From the NCBI GenBank assembly GCA_022376515.1, contig WTXI01000028.1, positions 248,001-312,000 on the forward strand: a stretch of DNA of 64,000 nucleotides, written 5' to 3'. Numbering within the stretch: position 1 is the stretch's first letter; each line of letters starts with the position of its first letter. A model generated the notes under the pieces. That model saw nothing but the letters and a program-made list of their open reading frames with translations. It was not told where the DNA came from and did no database searches. This stretch comes from Lactifluus volemus. Its lineage: Eukaryota; Basidiomycota; Agaricomycetes; Russulales; Russulaceae. Shown piece by piece: positions 1 to 11,214 of this stretch. The position numbers and the translations under genes were made by a program.

Positions 1-1
1 C

Positions 2-1213
2 GTATTTGCATCCCCACTTCGTCTCGATCTCCGCCTTCTCTGCAAAAACAGGACTCCTGTGAGGAAGATGCTGGATATCTGGCCCCCCTTGCAAATCCAA
101 ATACAGTCCTTCTATGTTGGTCCTCAACATGGGGATGACATAATCGCTGCACTCGAGCACCCTAACCGTGTACGCAGCATTTCGCTCGGTAGAATACAGA
201 TACCACTGGAACGTTTGGTCGCAGTGATGCAGGAGCCATTTCCAGAACTGGAATCTCTTTCTCTTCAGATGTATCGGCCAGGAAAGACCGTGCCGGCGCT
301 TCCCAACACGTTCTTAGGCGGATCCGCTCCACGTCTACGATCACTCGATTTGAGACATATCTCATTTCCGACATTACCTCGACTTCTTTTGTCATCCAAT
401 GACCTTGTCGATCTCACCCTTTACTGGATACCGCAGAATGGTTACATTTCTCCCGAGGCAATGGCCACGTGTGTCTCTGCCTTGACCAGCCTCACCAAGC
501 TTTCCATCGGTTTCAAATCCCCGACTTCTCGTCCTGATCCAATAACCCGACCTTCACCTCCGCTGACACGTGCTGTCCTCCCTGCTCTCATCGATTTTTG
601 CTTCCGTGGTGTCAGTGAGTACTTGGAGGACCTCGTGGCCCAAATCGATGCCCCTCTACTCCACACCGTGAGAATAACATTCTCCAATCAGCTGGTCTTT
701 GACATCCCACAACTCTCTCGGTTCATCCATCATGCACCAGCACTTATGTCATACAATACAGCAAATATAGACACTTACGCTAACAACGTCGTGATGACTT
801 TTTCATCAATGAGTATAACCGGGGTCCTTATATTCGATATCTCGTGCGGGGTAGATTGGCAAATCTCCTCCGTCGCGCAAATATGCAACCAACTTCCGTT
901 CATCCAGTCTAGTATTACACGGCTCAAGCTCAATGTGTCGGGATTGATGTCGCAAGTCGAGATGGACGACGAACGATGGCTGGATCTCTTCCAGCCATTT
1001 ATTGCTGTTCAGACCCTGCAAATATTGGATGCACAATCACTCGTCGTGTCAGCGCTACGAGGGCTCAGTGGGGAATTGGCCATGCAGGTGTTACCCGCAT
1101 TGGAGAAGCTTCACGTATCAGAGCGTCACGAACATCAGTACTGGATGTGGCCATTCGTCATTGCACGTCAGCATTCTGATCACCCTGTGGTTGTCCTCAG
1201 AGGAGGGATGTAG
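2..1213 (+). CDS. F-box/LRR-like protein, array copy A (5' end outside window)
   Basis: Open from the window edge to a TAG at 1211-1213. Its first visible residues (VFASPLRLDLRLLC) match the segment just after the F-box in the other copies, so exons 1-2 and the F-box itself lie upstream of the window. The rest has the leucine-rich body of the family: IIAALEHPNRVRSISL, a LPRLLLSSNDLVDLTL repeat, YISPEAMATCVSALTSLTKL, the VSEYLEDLVAQIDAPLL block and a C-terminal ALRGLSGE stretch. The visible part has no frameshift or stop. The C-terminal half is closest to copy L (both have YNTANID and QSLVVSALRGLSGE). The likely role is a substrate adaptor of an SCF ubiquitin ligase, by family only. A GTG at 59 and the ATG at 68 are internal codons, not starts. 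Confidence 0.8.
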   Translation, partial: VFASPLRLDLRLLCKNRTPVRKMLDIWPPLQIQIQSFYVGPQHGDDIIAALEHPNRVRSISLGRIQIPLERLVAVMQEPFPELESLSLQMYRPGKTVPALPNTFLGGSAPRLRSLDLRHISFPTLPRLLLSSNDLVDLTLYWIPQNGYISPEAMATCVSALTSLTKLSIGFKSPTSRPDPITRPSPPLTRAVLPALIDFCFRGVSEYLEDLVAQIDAPLLHTVRITFSNQLVFDIPQLSRFIHHAPALMSYNTANIDTYANNVVMTFSSMSITGVLIFDISCGVDWQISSVAQICNQLPFIQSSITRLKLNVSGLMSQVEMDDERWLDLFQPFIAVQTLQILDAQSLVVSALRGLSGELAMQVLPALEKLHVSERHEHQYWMWPFVIARQHSDHPVVVLRGGM

Positions 1214-1519
1214 TGGGAAGCTCAATGTTGTCTAGACCTACAACCCCTTCCACTCCTAGTTATACCCCGTTGCTTCATGCTACTCCCATAATCCCATTGT
1301 CCCACCCTGTATATATCTAACACCTCCTCATGTGCATGCCTTTATCTAAGAGTAGACTTTATAAAGTTTCAGTCGACGGATTAAGATGTATGTAGCCACA
1401 TGGACACCGCATGAGCAGCACAGATTTGAATTGAGCTGAAGGACAACCCGTAGTATGAAGGCTCTCCGACGTTTACCCTAAGTTGATGGCACAGGAGTTA
1501 AAATCGTAGACATATAAAA

Positions 1520-2614
1520 TTACTGCAGTGTCCACTCGCGAAACCGCCATGCCTGCGCAATAAGAAACTGCGCGACAGGAGCAGCCTCGATGTCCCCCCA
1601 CCTCCTCGGAGCTCCTGATAACTATCCCGTCGAGCTCGCTCACACAATACATAGGTCGCGATATGTAGACCGAATAGTGCTGGGAGCGGGCCGAGCACGA
1701 TCAAGGTGCGTACGCAAAAGTCGCGTAGAGGCACCAGTTCGTCTACGGAGCCCATGACGGACTCAGAGTTGGCCAGCGGCTGTAGCGTCCGTCGTCTCTG
1801 GGTACGTCGGGTGAGTATACCACCGGGATTGAGTATTCGCGCGCAGAGGAAGCGGGTGATGGTGCAGATGATGGGTCATCGTCGGCGTCGGCATCCGCGG
1901 AGGAAGGGTCTGATGACGGCAGCGTTGGCGGGAATGCTCGGTCAGAGCGAAAGGGGACGGGGCGAAGACGTTGGCGCATGCGCATGCAAGCCGGTCGTTG
2001 TGCGTCGCGGATAAGTCGCGATTTGTATGCGCGTCGGGTCTGACTTGGTCCCAGTACCCATGGAAGAAAATAGCCAACGGGATGAAAAAGTAAATTGCGA
2101 AGTTTACTGTGTCATTGAGCCCCAGTGCTGCCCCACGTACCAACAACCCAATCTTCCCCCTGAAGGAGCTCTGCACCTTCCGCACCACCCCTCCACAACT
2201 CTATGCGTGGATCGACCTGCACAAACGGTGCGATGGCATACAACGCGCGTGCGATGCATTGTAGTTTTGGCGTGCCGACGTCAGCGAGGGCGGCTGTGGC
2301 ATGATGATTGAGAGAGGAAAGGGTGAGTCGATGAGACGCAGATGGGCGACGCCGGAGCGTGCCAGCATGACAGTTGCCCAACTGTCGACGCCGCCGCAGC
2401 CGACGATGACGACGTTTGCGCATGCGAGCGACGCCCTGCTCTCCGAGAAGGCATAGGTTCGGGCGAGTTTGTGCGCGCGTGAGCTCTTCTGAGTATTCCG
2501 CAACCTGGAGTAAGGAGGATGGAGAGAGGTGTATGCGAGCAATGGTTACGCCCGAGGCTACGGCACGGCTGATTTCATTGGTAAGGTCGGCGCGACGCTG
2601 AGCTCGGCGAGCAT
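1520..2614 (-). pseudogene. Tcd1/TcdA-like ThiF-family gene remnant, T1
   Basis: Family: E1-like ATP-dependent enzymes that cyclise t6A to ct6A at tRNA position 37 (yeast Tcd1/Tcd2, bacterial TcdA). On the - strand the C-terminal end (homologous to VAQFRIAQARRFREW of better copies) is at 1520-1630. The segment PLRDFCVRTLIVLGPLPALF lies at 1640-1755. The N-terminal ATP-binding loop, here VVIVGCGGVDSW, lies around 2390-2420. The loop has Asp where other copies read GCGGVGSW. Sequence between LCE and the C-terminal strap is deleted, so the PVRHRKKLYERMWKDL and EMKEVSRAMS segments are missing, and the pieces fall in different frames. It is convergent with F-box A, with about 300 bp between the stop codons. 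The possible start is at 2614 (MLAELSV, shared with T4). Confidence 0.7.
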
Positions 2615-2736
2615 CGTAAGAGGAAAGAATGGAATAGGTTGCTAGTCCAGCGGTGTCACGGTAAAGGTAAGTCCCACGCGAGCGCAGATCGAGGCAGAAA
2701 AGTCGTTAAACAAAGGGCACGTTATTATACATACGG

Positions 2737-3497
2737 ACTCAGCTATTCAGTTATACGACTTGACTACTCTACGTTCATACCCTCGATTCCACAACTCCCT
2801 GCAGGCGCCTCAGTGCATTCTCATCATCGATCTTCGAATCATTCCGCTCTGATACAACCAAATCTCTGAGAGCCATCAGCTCTGGTCTGGGGTGGTCCGA
2901 AACCTAAACCTGAGCCGATGGTTTAAAACGATATCCTTATGTTGCCTTGATCGACGTCACCATCGGGCAAAGGAACAACTTCAACTCGACCAGAGTCTCA
3001 CCACGTGGCGAGCAACGAAAAATTCCACTTCGCGTAGGTCGTTAAAACAGTGCCTCTGGATCGAGAGATGGGCCAAACGGGGTAAATGGAGTTTTATAAG
3101 CGGGGAGATCATGGTTAGGGGTCGCAGAGACTCGTGATGTAGCTGTAGAGAGACCAACGAAGACGAGAAAGCTTCGGTAGGATAAATGGCAAATTCTCAT
3201 ACATCCGATGGGGAAGAAGTCATTCCAAACGCTGGGAAATTGGCTGTGTTAATAGTTATGTGGGTCGGTGTAGATGGGGAAGGGTTAGAAATGATCAACA
3301 ATAACCTCGGGAGGGTAGTTTCATCGAAATATGACGTGCCAAATCGTGGCCATGTGATACGATACGATGGAAGCGGTTTTGGCTCTTATCATTCGAAACG
3401 CCAAAGGAGAAGCAGGTTTTTAGAACTGGGAGATCTCATGGTTCACCTCCGACGAAAAACTGGCGAGACATGGTAACAGTGAGAGGACGTCGACGCT
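2737..3497 (-). repeat. LRR-like gene fragment block, copy 1 (paralogue of 16287-16975)
   Basis: This block is recognisably the same sequence as 16287-16975. They share the ACTCAGCTATTCAG start, the AACAACTTCAACTCGACC core and the GAGGACGTCGACG end, with many substitutions. In the second copy the - strand reads LTNFHLPCLAHLSVQRHYYS, DLREVEVFVARHGETLVELK. Here the same frame is broken by an indel near 3010, at the VARH/GETLVELKL boundary. It resembles the LRR part of another F-box-like gene, but I cannot name it. It lies upstream of the - strand start of T1, so it may be a third gene of an older and longer duplication unit. Confidence 0.5.
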
Positions 3498-3499
3498 CT

Positions 3500-4800
3500 T
3501 CAGTGGAGAGTAATAAGGATCGGTTCAGTTGAACTTGAACCTCAGGCTATGGTAAGCGCACACGTGACGCATGTTGTACAGTTGGCCACAGAAATCTCCC
3601 GTCTGACAGCACAGCAAAAGCCCTCCGCCATATACTCTTTGGTATTCGAGTCCTGCTCGAATATTTCTCCTACACTCACCAACACGCTGACCTCATCCGC
3701 AAGGTCGGTAAAGGTGGTGATGGCCTAGGGGCAGGCAGGAGAGGGTCCCATCTGGCCAGAATATATCCCTCGACGACTCTGATAACAGTGCTGTTCATGC
3801 CCCGCACTAAACGCGATGGCCACTCTCCTCATCTCACGTGCTCCCTCCCTTCTGGCGCTCCTGCGAATGAATAGGCATCCTCACGCGAGACGGACACGAC
3901 ATTACCTCCCGCGAGCCGACATCGATGTACATGGCGGCATTGAGCATGTCGTTCGTAAGTTATCTAAAAGTCTCATCCAGCCCATAGGTAGATCTCAACC
4001 GCGTCTCACCCCCCTTCTCACACTGAAAACTTCGTCATGGCACAACGACAGTACAGGGCGTGACACGTACCACCAATCCAACGAGGGTATATCTGATGGA
4101 CCTTTGGTAGCCTCATTTCTGAGGTGTGCCACGGGCCCACCGCCAAAGGTCCAGGTGGCAGCATCCGACCTGTCTCTTTCCCCGAACGACTCGCCTTATT
4201 CGCCGTCACAGCTCATGTCGCCATAGCCACGTTGATCTGAACCGTACCCTGATCACAAGCGACCTCTCGCGGCGCCTCATGCGCGTCGTTGTGAATCAGT
4301 GTGAATGTGGGGGCGATCATTGGCAGTGCCCGGAGGGCTATGAACATAAGGTGTTTGACTCGTCCAGGTCCGTCTCCTAATCTTGTTTTGCTTTCCACCT
4401 GACCTATACACGTTCTTGACACCTCCCCGATGGCTGGGAATTGCATGTCCGGAATCAGATGCCTCACCTTGTTCACATTTCAACAGAACATTCAACCATT
4501 ATTAATAAATCTCATACGATGTACATTGTATGGTGGTTCAATCGATGCCGTGTTTTGTTTTGTTTTTTCAACGACCGTCTCTTTAGCGTGTATATGATAT
4601 GAAATACCCAACTTGAGATGAACTGAAACCACCTTGTCTTCAAGTTGGTGAGTTGCTAATTCACTTCCTCATGTACAAAACGTTACAGATAGAATCCACT
4701 GCAAGGCTTGGTTCTGCCCATTGCCGTCACTAGAATAGTATGCCAAATCAGCTCATTTCCATCGATTACACAGCAGGGGTGCGTCCACTGGCAGGCAGAT
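3500..4800. other. Unassigned spacer with no convincing gene
   Basis: About 1.3 kb with no homology to the array that I can recognise. The longest + frame (3816-4226, 136 codons) has no family signature, and overlapping frames on both strands have similar lengths, as expected by chance. From about 4740 the sequence again resembles the spacer upstream of other F-box copies (a degraded GCCAAATCAGC...GATTACAC element). Confidence 0.4.
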
Positions 4801-4841
4801 TAGTTGCCATGCTGTGTCCACATGTTGCGCCACCAAACGCA

Positions 4842-4854
4842 CCAATATAACCCC
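4842..4854 (+). promoter_or_regulatory. TATA-like core upstream of F-box B
   Basis: CCAATATAACCCC lies about 30 bp before a pyrimidine-rich stretch and 40 bp before the ATG at 4882. It is a variant of the CAATATAACTA core found at the same distance in copies C, D, G, K and L. Confidence 0.4.
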
Positions 4855-5275
4855 CTCTCTTCTCTGTCCCCACATTCTTCGATGATCCCTCTCAAGTACA
4901 TCAAAAGTCTTCTCCACTGCCTATTTCAAATAATACTCTATGTTTATGAATCCCTAATCAGGCGCACTCGAAAGCCCGTCAGCCATCATCATCTAACATC
5001 ACGCCAATCAAGTAGCACTGATGTATCTGACCACCCATCGTACCTGCCCTCTGGCACTTCTCCAATCCAAACAAACCTTCCTTCCGAGATTCACAAGATA
5101 GGAGAGCGCATGGTATATTCCAAGGGATCAAGTGCAATTCAAGGAAAAGGCACGTGATATCGGCCACGCCCACAACGATGACTTATTGTACGATGCAGGT
5201 CGAAAATCACCCCGTGTTACAATCCATTCACTTCCAGATAATGTCCTCCTAGACATCTTCGAACTCTGCCTGCTT

Positions 5276-5289
5276 GAGACTCTGGACTC
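5276..5289 (+). repeat. 14-bp target site duplication, left copy
   Basis: GAGACTCTGGACTC, identical to 6408-6421 and directly bordering the inserted poly(T) tract. Confidence 0.9.
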
Positions 5290-6407
5290 TTTTTTTTTTT
5301 TACTAAGCGATGTATTAGGTAGAGAAGATAGTAATCTAGGTTACCTAACAGCTCTAGCCTAATGCGCTGAAGCAGGCCACTAGGGTCCGGACTCGGAGGG
5401 AGGATAAAAAATGCGTTTACGCACATCCCGGATATGGGATAGTGTGGGGCTCAGGAGGCGGGGCTACCGCGTTTACTACCCACTAAAAAACCTCGTCTCG
5501 AGTGATCCAATCTGGATGGAGTTCCTGGAATTTCTTTTTAAGGGCATTTTCCCAGGTTATTTTAACCCTTGTCATTGGTGATTTCGCTCTCAAGGTTTTT
5601 GTCACCGCTACCTTGTCATCGGGTTATCGTGTTCTTTGTGTGTATTACTTTTGTCTTATCTCCAATTTATTCTTATTCTTTCTCTAGCATTTTGACATCA
5701 GGGAGGAAGGGTGATGGCGGCATTTTTTGCTTGTTGTTGGTGCACAAGGGGCCTGTCTTGCGGCAGTGACGGGTGGCAGGGGTGGGTCTCGGTTGGCATA
5801 TTAGCCGATTGATGGTGCCTTGTTTTCCAGGGGGTTGGTTTCTCTTCGGGGTTTGTTCCAAGCGGGTGTCTGAAAGGGCTCTTTTTCCGCTTTGGAGTTG
5901 GTCTGTGGGGGAATGTGGGGGCGTCATCCATGTTGGTGAGGAGTTGGGGCAGTTTGGTTGGGTGTTCGTTACAGCGTTCAGTGCATGCTGTCAGGGGGGG
6001 GGGGTTCATTTCAGTTTTGGATAGTGTACCTTACAGTTACAGGGGGGGGTGGTTCTCGGACTTGCAGTGGGGGGGTCTTACAGTAAAATCAATATAGGAG
6101 GTGATTAAGGTTGGGGTACACGGTTTTATTTGTTTTCTGGGGGTTATTACGGGGGTGGGGGGGTAGCATTGTCTAGGCTAAGGGGTTGTATAGGACCGGT
6201 CAAGTGGTCATAGAGGTTCAGTCTCTCTGGCCCTCTGGGTCTGGAGGGGGTCTGCAGTGGTCTACGCATTTCTGGAGTGGTCATCTCCTAGGGGGCGGTT
6301 GGTGTCTCCGAGAGTGAGTTGTATGCTCTTTCTCAACCTTGCCTTCGCCGGAGCGAAGGGTTGTCTAACCTGTAACCATGGTGGTGGTTCGGGTTCAAGG
6401 TCCCCCC
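5290..6407 (-). mobile_element. Poly(A)-tailed non-LTR retroposon (5'-truncated LINE or non-autonomous)
   Basis: 1118 bp bordered by perfect 14-bp direct repeats. The + strand begins with 12 T (5290-5301), so the element lies on the - strand with a 3' poly(A) tail. A tail plus a long, variable target duplication is the mark of target-primed reverse transcription (established for LINEs and the elements they mobilise). The interior is very G-rich on the + strand, with runs of 7-10 G near 5994-6190, unlike the flanking gene. The - strand frames at 5673-6009 are proline-rich, and no reverse transcriptase or endonuclease motif is visible. It could therefore be a truncated LINE end or a non-autonomous passenger. 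The family is not identified. Confidence 0.8.
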
Positions 6408-6421
6408 GAGACTCTGGACTC
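6408..6421 (+). repeat. 14-bp target site duplication, right copy
   Basis: GAGACTCTGGACTC, the second copy, after which the F-box B reading frame resumes. Confidence 0.9.
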
Positions 6422-8152
6422 GGACCCTTTGGACAGAGCGCTGACATGGGGCCCTCCCGGGCCGGACCGAGCGTCGAGGGCATGGTCGAAGCTAGTGCAT
6501 GTGTGCCAAAGATGGCGATACACCGTGTTTTCATCCCCACTTCGTCTCAACCTGCGCCTTCTCTGCACAGAATGGACTCCTGCGAGGAAGATACTGGATA
6601 TCTGGCCCCCCTTGCCTATCGAAATACGGTCCTCCTTTGTTAGTTCTCGAGTTCAAGTTGAGGATAACATAATTGCTGCACTCGAGCACCCTAACCGTAT
6701 ACGCAGCATTTCGCTCGGTAATATAGCGACACCATTGGAGAGTTTGGTCGCAGTGATGCAGGAGCCATTTCCGGCAATGGAATCTCTTTTTCTTCAGATA
6801 TCAGGGCCTGATGGGACTGTGCTGGCGCTTCCCAGTACGTTCTTAGGTGGATCCGCCCCACGTATACGATCACTCCATCTGGATGGCATCCCAATTCCGA
6901 CATTACCTCGACTTCTTTTGTCATCCAATGACCTTGTCGATCTCCACCTTGAACGAATACCACATATTGGTTACATTTCGCCCGAGGCAATGGCCACATG
7001 TGTCTCTGCCTTGACCAGCCTCACCAAGCTTTCCATCGAATTCATATCCCCGGCTTCTCGTCCTGATCCAATTACCCGACATCCACCTCCGCTGACACGT
7101 ACTGTCCTCCCCGCTCTCACCAATTTTGACTTCCATGGTGTCAGTGAGTACTTGGAGGACCTCGTGGCCCAAATCGATGCCCCACTACTGCGAGCCGTGC
7201 GAATAACATTCTTCAATCAGCTGGTATTTGACACCCAACAACTCCCTCGGTTCATCGATCATGCACCAGCACTTAAGAGAAATGATACAGCAAGCATAGC
7301 CATTTTTACTGGCAGCGTCTTGATGAGATTTTCATCAATGACACCACTCGGACCTGATATCAACAATTTCCTTATAATCAAAATCTCATGCAAAGGGGTA
7401 GATTGGCAAGTCTCGTCTGTGGCACAAATATGCAACCAGCTTTCCGAGTCGTTCATTTCCGGTATTGAACGTCTGTTCATCCACGATATTCCTAGTGTCA
7501 TGACTTTGCTGCAAGATGTAACGGACGAGACAGAATGGCTGGAACTCTTCCACCCGTTCATTGCCGTCCGGACCCTCTATATATTATCTCAGAGGATGGA
7601 GTCATATGTCGTGTCAGCGCTGCAAAGGCGCAGTACGGAGGTGTTACCTGCATTGGACGAACTTTGCCTAAAAGAGTATCAGGCATCTGGACCGGCCGCG
7701 GCCTCGGAGCAGCAAGACATCGTAATTGCACGTCAGGGTTCTGCTCACGCTGTCGCCGTCCACCGCCTTAAAACTCAGAAAAAATGAGTTTGATGTTATC
7801 TACAGCTCCCTCTACTCCTTGTTACGCTCATTTATCCATGCTTTAAATTCTTGTTTCTCTTATTGGCCTGCTAGGCTCTCCCTGTGTATATCTAACTCCT
7901 TTTGTACCACTGGCATGCACTCAATGTGGTATGATATGATTGATGCCGTTACCTAACACAGATGTTATAAAGTATTGTGATGGATTAAAACCAGTGCAGC
8001 CGCACAGATCCTGCACGAATAGGATAGAATTTGGCAGTCCCAAAGACAACACCTTATGGTGGATACTTTAGGGTGTCCTACGTTTATCATAAGCTGATAT
8101 ATATTGCGTGAAAGGAAGTTAAGGTTTCGTAGACATCCAAAAATGTAAAATA

Positions 8153-9330
8153 TTACTGCAGTGCCCAATTTCGAAAATGCCGCGCCTGCGCAATACGAAA
8201 CTGCGCGACATGATCAGCCTCGACGCTCCACACCTCCTCGGAGCTCCAGCTAACGACCTATTATCGAACAGAGCTGGATCGGTCGGCTCTCATAGCGCAT
8301 TTACGTAGCCCTGCACTCGGTTGAGACCGACAATTTCCTCGTATACGGCATCCTCACCAGGCATAGCAAAGACGCGCGACATCGTCCGTGATACCTCTTC
8401 TACGCCCACGACGCAAGTTTTGAGGCTAAGGGGCGCACAGGGGTCCCAGCGTACCAATGCCGGCCCGCACGCACGCAGCGTGAGGTGGCACGATCGATCG
8501 CCCAAGCGCAAAATCGTCGTAGAGGAACCCAATGTCGGTCGTCGTCAGCAGGAGCGAACTATGTAATGGGGGTCAGTTAGCAGGGGGAGCGCACGCCCCG
8601 AAAGGAGGAGAAAAATATGCATACTTGGCCTGTTTTCCGCGATACGCAATTCGCGGTACAAGAGGCCGTTTGTGGAGTTTCTTATGATGACGCACGAAAG
8701 GGTCGTGCGATCGGGCGGGCCGCGAGCTCACACAACACATGGGTCGCGATGTGCAGACTGAAGAACGCCGATAACGGACCAAGCACGGGCAAGATGCGTA
8801 CGCGAAAGTCGCGCTGAGGTGCCAATTTGTCCACGGAGCCCCTGGCGAGCTCAGAGTTGGCCAGCGGGAGCAACGTCACGTCCGAGTCGTCGCTGGGTAC
8901 CTCGGATGAGTATACCATAGTACTCGCATGCAGAGGGGGCGGGTGAGGGCAAGGGAAAGGGAAAGGGTTGAGATGGGACCATACCGAATAGGAGAGGATG
9001 GCATGGAGAGGCTGTACTCCCCGCACGTGAGGGGGTCGTAGGTGCGTGTCATGTCCGACATTGTGCCAGCGCCCATGGAGGAAATTTGGTGTTGTTCTGT
9101 ATGCAATACGTGAGCAGCTTGACTTACCTGGTACCGATCACATAAATATCAAATGCGATGGCCAGCAGCGGGAAATGTGGGCATGAAAATGCACGTGACA
9201 TGTGAACTCGGAGTAAAGAAGGCCACGACCCAATGAAGGAGATCGGCACCATCCCGGCGCCACCACACCATACTGTTTGCGCAAGTCGATCTGCACGAAG
9301 GACGTGATTGACCGATGAATGTTGTGATCG
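8153..9330 (-). pseudogene. Tcd1/TcdA-like remnant, T2
   Basis: Recognisable - strand pieces from the 3' end: the terminal strap at 8153-8240; LVRWDPCAPLSLKTCVVG and VSRTMSRVFAMPGEDAVYEE (8290-8460); YSSEVPSDDSDVTLLPL to VLGPLSAFFSLHIATHVLCE (8720-8930). A decayed segment around 9100-9160 corresponds to the VKLLTYCIQNN region of the family. It has a TAA in that segment, frameshifts between all the pieces and no recognisable GxGxxG loop. The last exon is separated from KQIK by the intron with a TATAG acceptor that most T copies keep (near 8560). Confidence 0.65.
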
Positions 9331-9490
9331 TGAAGACGAAGTGACCCTATACTGTAAAAGCAGAGATCTTCCGTCCCGATATTAAAGACATGCCCAATCA
9401 ACTTGGCACCAATTACACGACGCATCCACGAGGAAAACAGTTTGGAGTGACATGCTGTATCCGCATGTCGTTGAAAACACACCTCTCAGT

Positions 9491-9504
9491 CAACAATATA
9501 ACTA
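9491..9504 (+). promoter_or_regulatory. Conserved TATA-like core of the F-box array (copy C)
   Basis: CAACAATATAACTA lies 40 bp upstream of the ATG at 9544 and is followed by a pyrimidine-rich TTCTCTTCTC initiator-like stretch and TCACCGCACTCTTCG. The same arrangement precedes copies D, F, G, K and L, so a shared core promoter was duplicated with the gene. Its TATA role is inferred from position only. Confidence 0.5.
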
Positions 9505-9543
9505 GTTTCCAGACTTCTCTTCTCACTATCACCGCACTCTTCG

Positions 9544-11214
9544 ATGAACCCTCTCAAGTACGTCAAAAGACCTCTCACTGGCACTGGCCCTCTCAAAGTA
9601 TCTAACTTTATACTAGTACCCTAATCAGGCGGACTCGCACGCTCATCAGCCATGTATTGTCAAGCTCCCAACCAACGAGCACTGATATCCCCCGTCACTC
9701 ACCCTCCAACGCTTCTTCTAAAATTCACAAGATAGGAAAGCGCATGGGATGTTCCAAGAAGGGATCAAGTGAGATTCAAAGACGAGGTTCGTGATATCGG
9801 CTACAGTCAGAACGAGGTCTTATTGTACGATGCAGCACCCCTTGTTACAATCAGTTCGCTTCCAGATGATGTCCTCCTAGACATCTTCGAATTCTACCTA
9901 CTTGATCGGCCTGATAGCTCGGACCGAGCGAGGGCATGGCCCAGGCTAGTGCATGTTTGCCAAATATGGCGATACCTCGTGTTTGCATCCCCAGTTCGTC
10001 TCGATCTGCGCGTTCTCTGCACAAAAAGTACTCTTGTGAGGAACTTGAAGGTGCTAGATGTCTGGCCTCCCTTGCCTATCGAAATAGAGTGCTCCTTTGT
10101 TGATCGTCAAGTCGAGGATAACGTAATTGCTGCACTCGAGCACCGTAACCATATACGCAGGGTTTCGCTCGGTATACCACTAAAGCGTTTTGTCGCAGTG
10201 ACTCAGGAGCCATTTCCGGAATTGGAGTCTCTTCTTCTTGACGGAGATACGACTGGGTTGCTCCCCAATACGTTCTTAAGTGGATTTGCTCCACGTCTAC
10301 GATCACTTTATTTAATCCACATTCCATTTCCGACATTACCACACCTTCTTTTGTCTTGCAATTACCTTGTCAAACTCCGCCTTTATCAGATACCGCATAG
10401 TGGTCCCATTTCACTCGAGGCAATGACTATGTGCATCTCCGCCTTGACCAACCTCACGAACCTTTCCATCGATTTCACATCCCCGGCTTCTCGTCCTGAT
10501 CCAATAACCCGACCTCCTCCTCCGCTGACACGTGCTGTCCTCCCTGCTCTCACCAATTTTTACTTCCACGGTGTCAGTGCGTACCTGGAGGACCTCATGG
10601 CACAAATCGAGGCCCCTCTGCTCGATGTCATAAAAATAGCATACTTCGATCAGCAGGTCTTTGACATCCAACAACTCCCTAGGTTCATCAGTCATGCACA
10701 AGCACTTATTTCATGCGATACAGCATACATGCTCATTTATAATGACAAAGTCTCGATGGGTTTCTCATCAATGAGACGAACTCCCTATACCCGGTTCCTC
10801 ACATTGGAAATCCCTAGCAGAGGGGTACGTTGGGAAGTCTCGCCTATGGCGCAAATATGCAACCAGCTTTCCGAGTCGTTCATCATGTCCAGTATTGAAA
10901 CTCTCTACATCGACGACGTGCTAAACCGGTCTTCATCGACCTTGCAAGATGTAATGAACGAGAGACAATGGCTAGAACTCTTCAATCCATTCACTGCTGT
11001 ACAGACCCTCTATATATCTCAAAAGATTCACCCGCACATCGTGTCGGCGCTGCGAGGGCTCAGTGGGGAAACAGCCACGGAGGTGTTACCTGCATTGGAA
11101 AATCTTTACCTACAGGTGCATAGGAGATTTGGATCAGGCGTCAAATCATTCATAATCGCTCGTCAGAGTTCTGGTCACCCTGTTTCTCTCCACCCTTGGG
11201 ATGGAACATATTAG
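9544..11214 (+). CDS. F-box/LRR-like protein, array copy C (516 aa)
   Basis: Three-exon model: 9544-9557 (ATG AAC CCT CTC AA), 9629-9786, 9836-11214, giving 517 codons in frame. Intron 1 is GTACGT...CTAATCAG. Intron 2 is 49 nt (GTTCGT...TGCAG). Exon 2 encodes a basic, Ser/Thr-rich leader containing KIHKIGKRMGCSKKGSS. The F-box (SLPDDVLLDIFEFYLL, then LVHVCQIWRYLVFASPVRL) is at about residues 62-110. The remaining ~400 residues are irregular leucine-rich repeats ending in ALRGLSGETATEVLPALENL. The family role is to bind Skp1 through the F-box and a substrate through the LRRs in an SCF ligase. A one-exon reading from 9769 is also open, but the intron model explains more copies. The nearest relative is K: they share SCDTAYMLIYNDKV, and both end in HPWDG. 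Confidence 0.85.

Larger units (their letters stand above)
4882..7787 (+). pseudogene. F-box/LRR-like gene copy B, split by a retroposon
   Basis: The 5' exons are present: MIPL... at 4882-4895, then a 66-nt GT-AG intron (4896-4961), then exon 2 at 4962-5149 (RRTRKPVSHHH...). The second intron, 5150-5198, has a GC donor (GCACGT) where other copies have GTACGT. Exon 3 starts at 5199 with the F-box (SLPDNVLLDIFELCLL) and is cut after 5289 by a 1118-bp insertion. It resumes at 6408-6421 and stays open to the stop at 7787, with the full LRR-like body and a shortened C-terminus. Both junctions read GAG ACT CTG GAC in the same codon phase, so the gene was in frame before the insertion. As it stands, the downstream part could only be read from a start inside the element (ATG 6378), which would give a protein lacking the F-box. 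Confidence 0.8.

Noticed and set aside
162..395. Open - strand frames under every F-box copy (for example 162-395, 6691-6999, 56810-57103) with similar proteins
   Set aside because: They recur only because the + strand F-box sequence recurs; they shadow its codons and have no independent start context or domain.
2112..2423. Arginine-rich frames in the T copies that could be taken for small basic proteins
   Set aside because: They are out-of-frame readings of GC-rich Tcd1-like sequence; the in-frame homology is on the - strand in a neighbouring frame.
3816..4226. 136-codon + frame as a gene in the A/B spacer
   Set aside because: No homology recognised, and overlapping frames of similar length on both strands suggest chance.
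5132..5362. 76-codon F-box frame as an independent small gene
   Set aside because: After 5289 it runs into the retroposon tail; it is the 5' part of split copy B.
5990..6190. G runs as a telomere-like or CRISPR-like repeat
   Set aside because: The runs are irregular, without a fixed period or spacers; they belong to the retroposon interior.
6394..6407. GGTTCAAGGTCC looks like a pol III B box, suggesting a tRNA-derived SINE
   Set aside because: It lies on the strand opposite to the poly(A) tail, no A box was found at the proper distance, and no cloverleaf can be formed.
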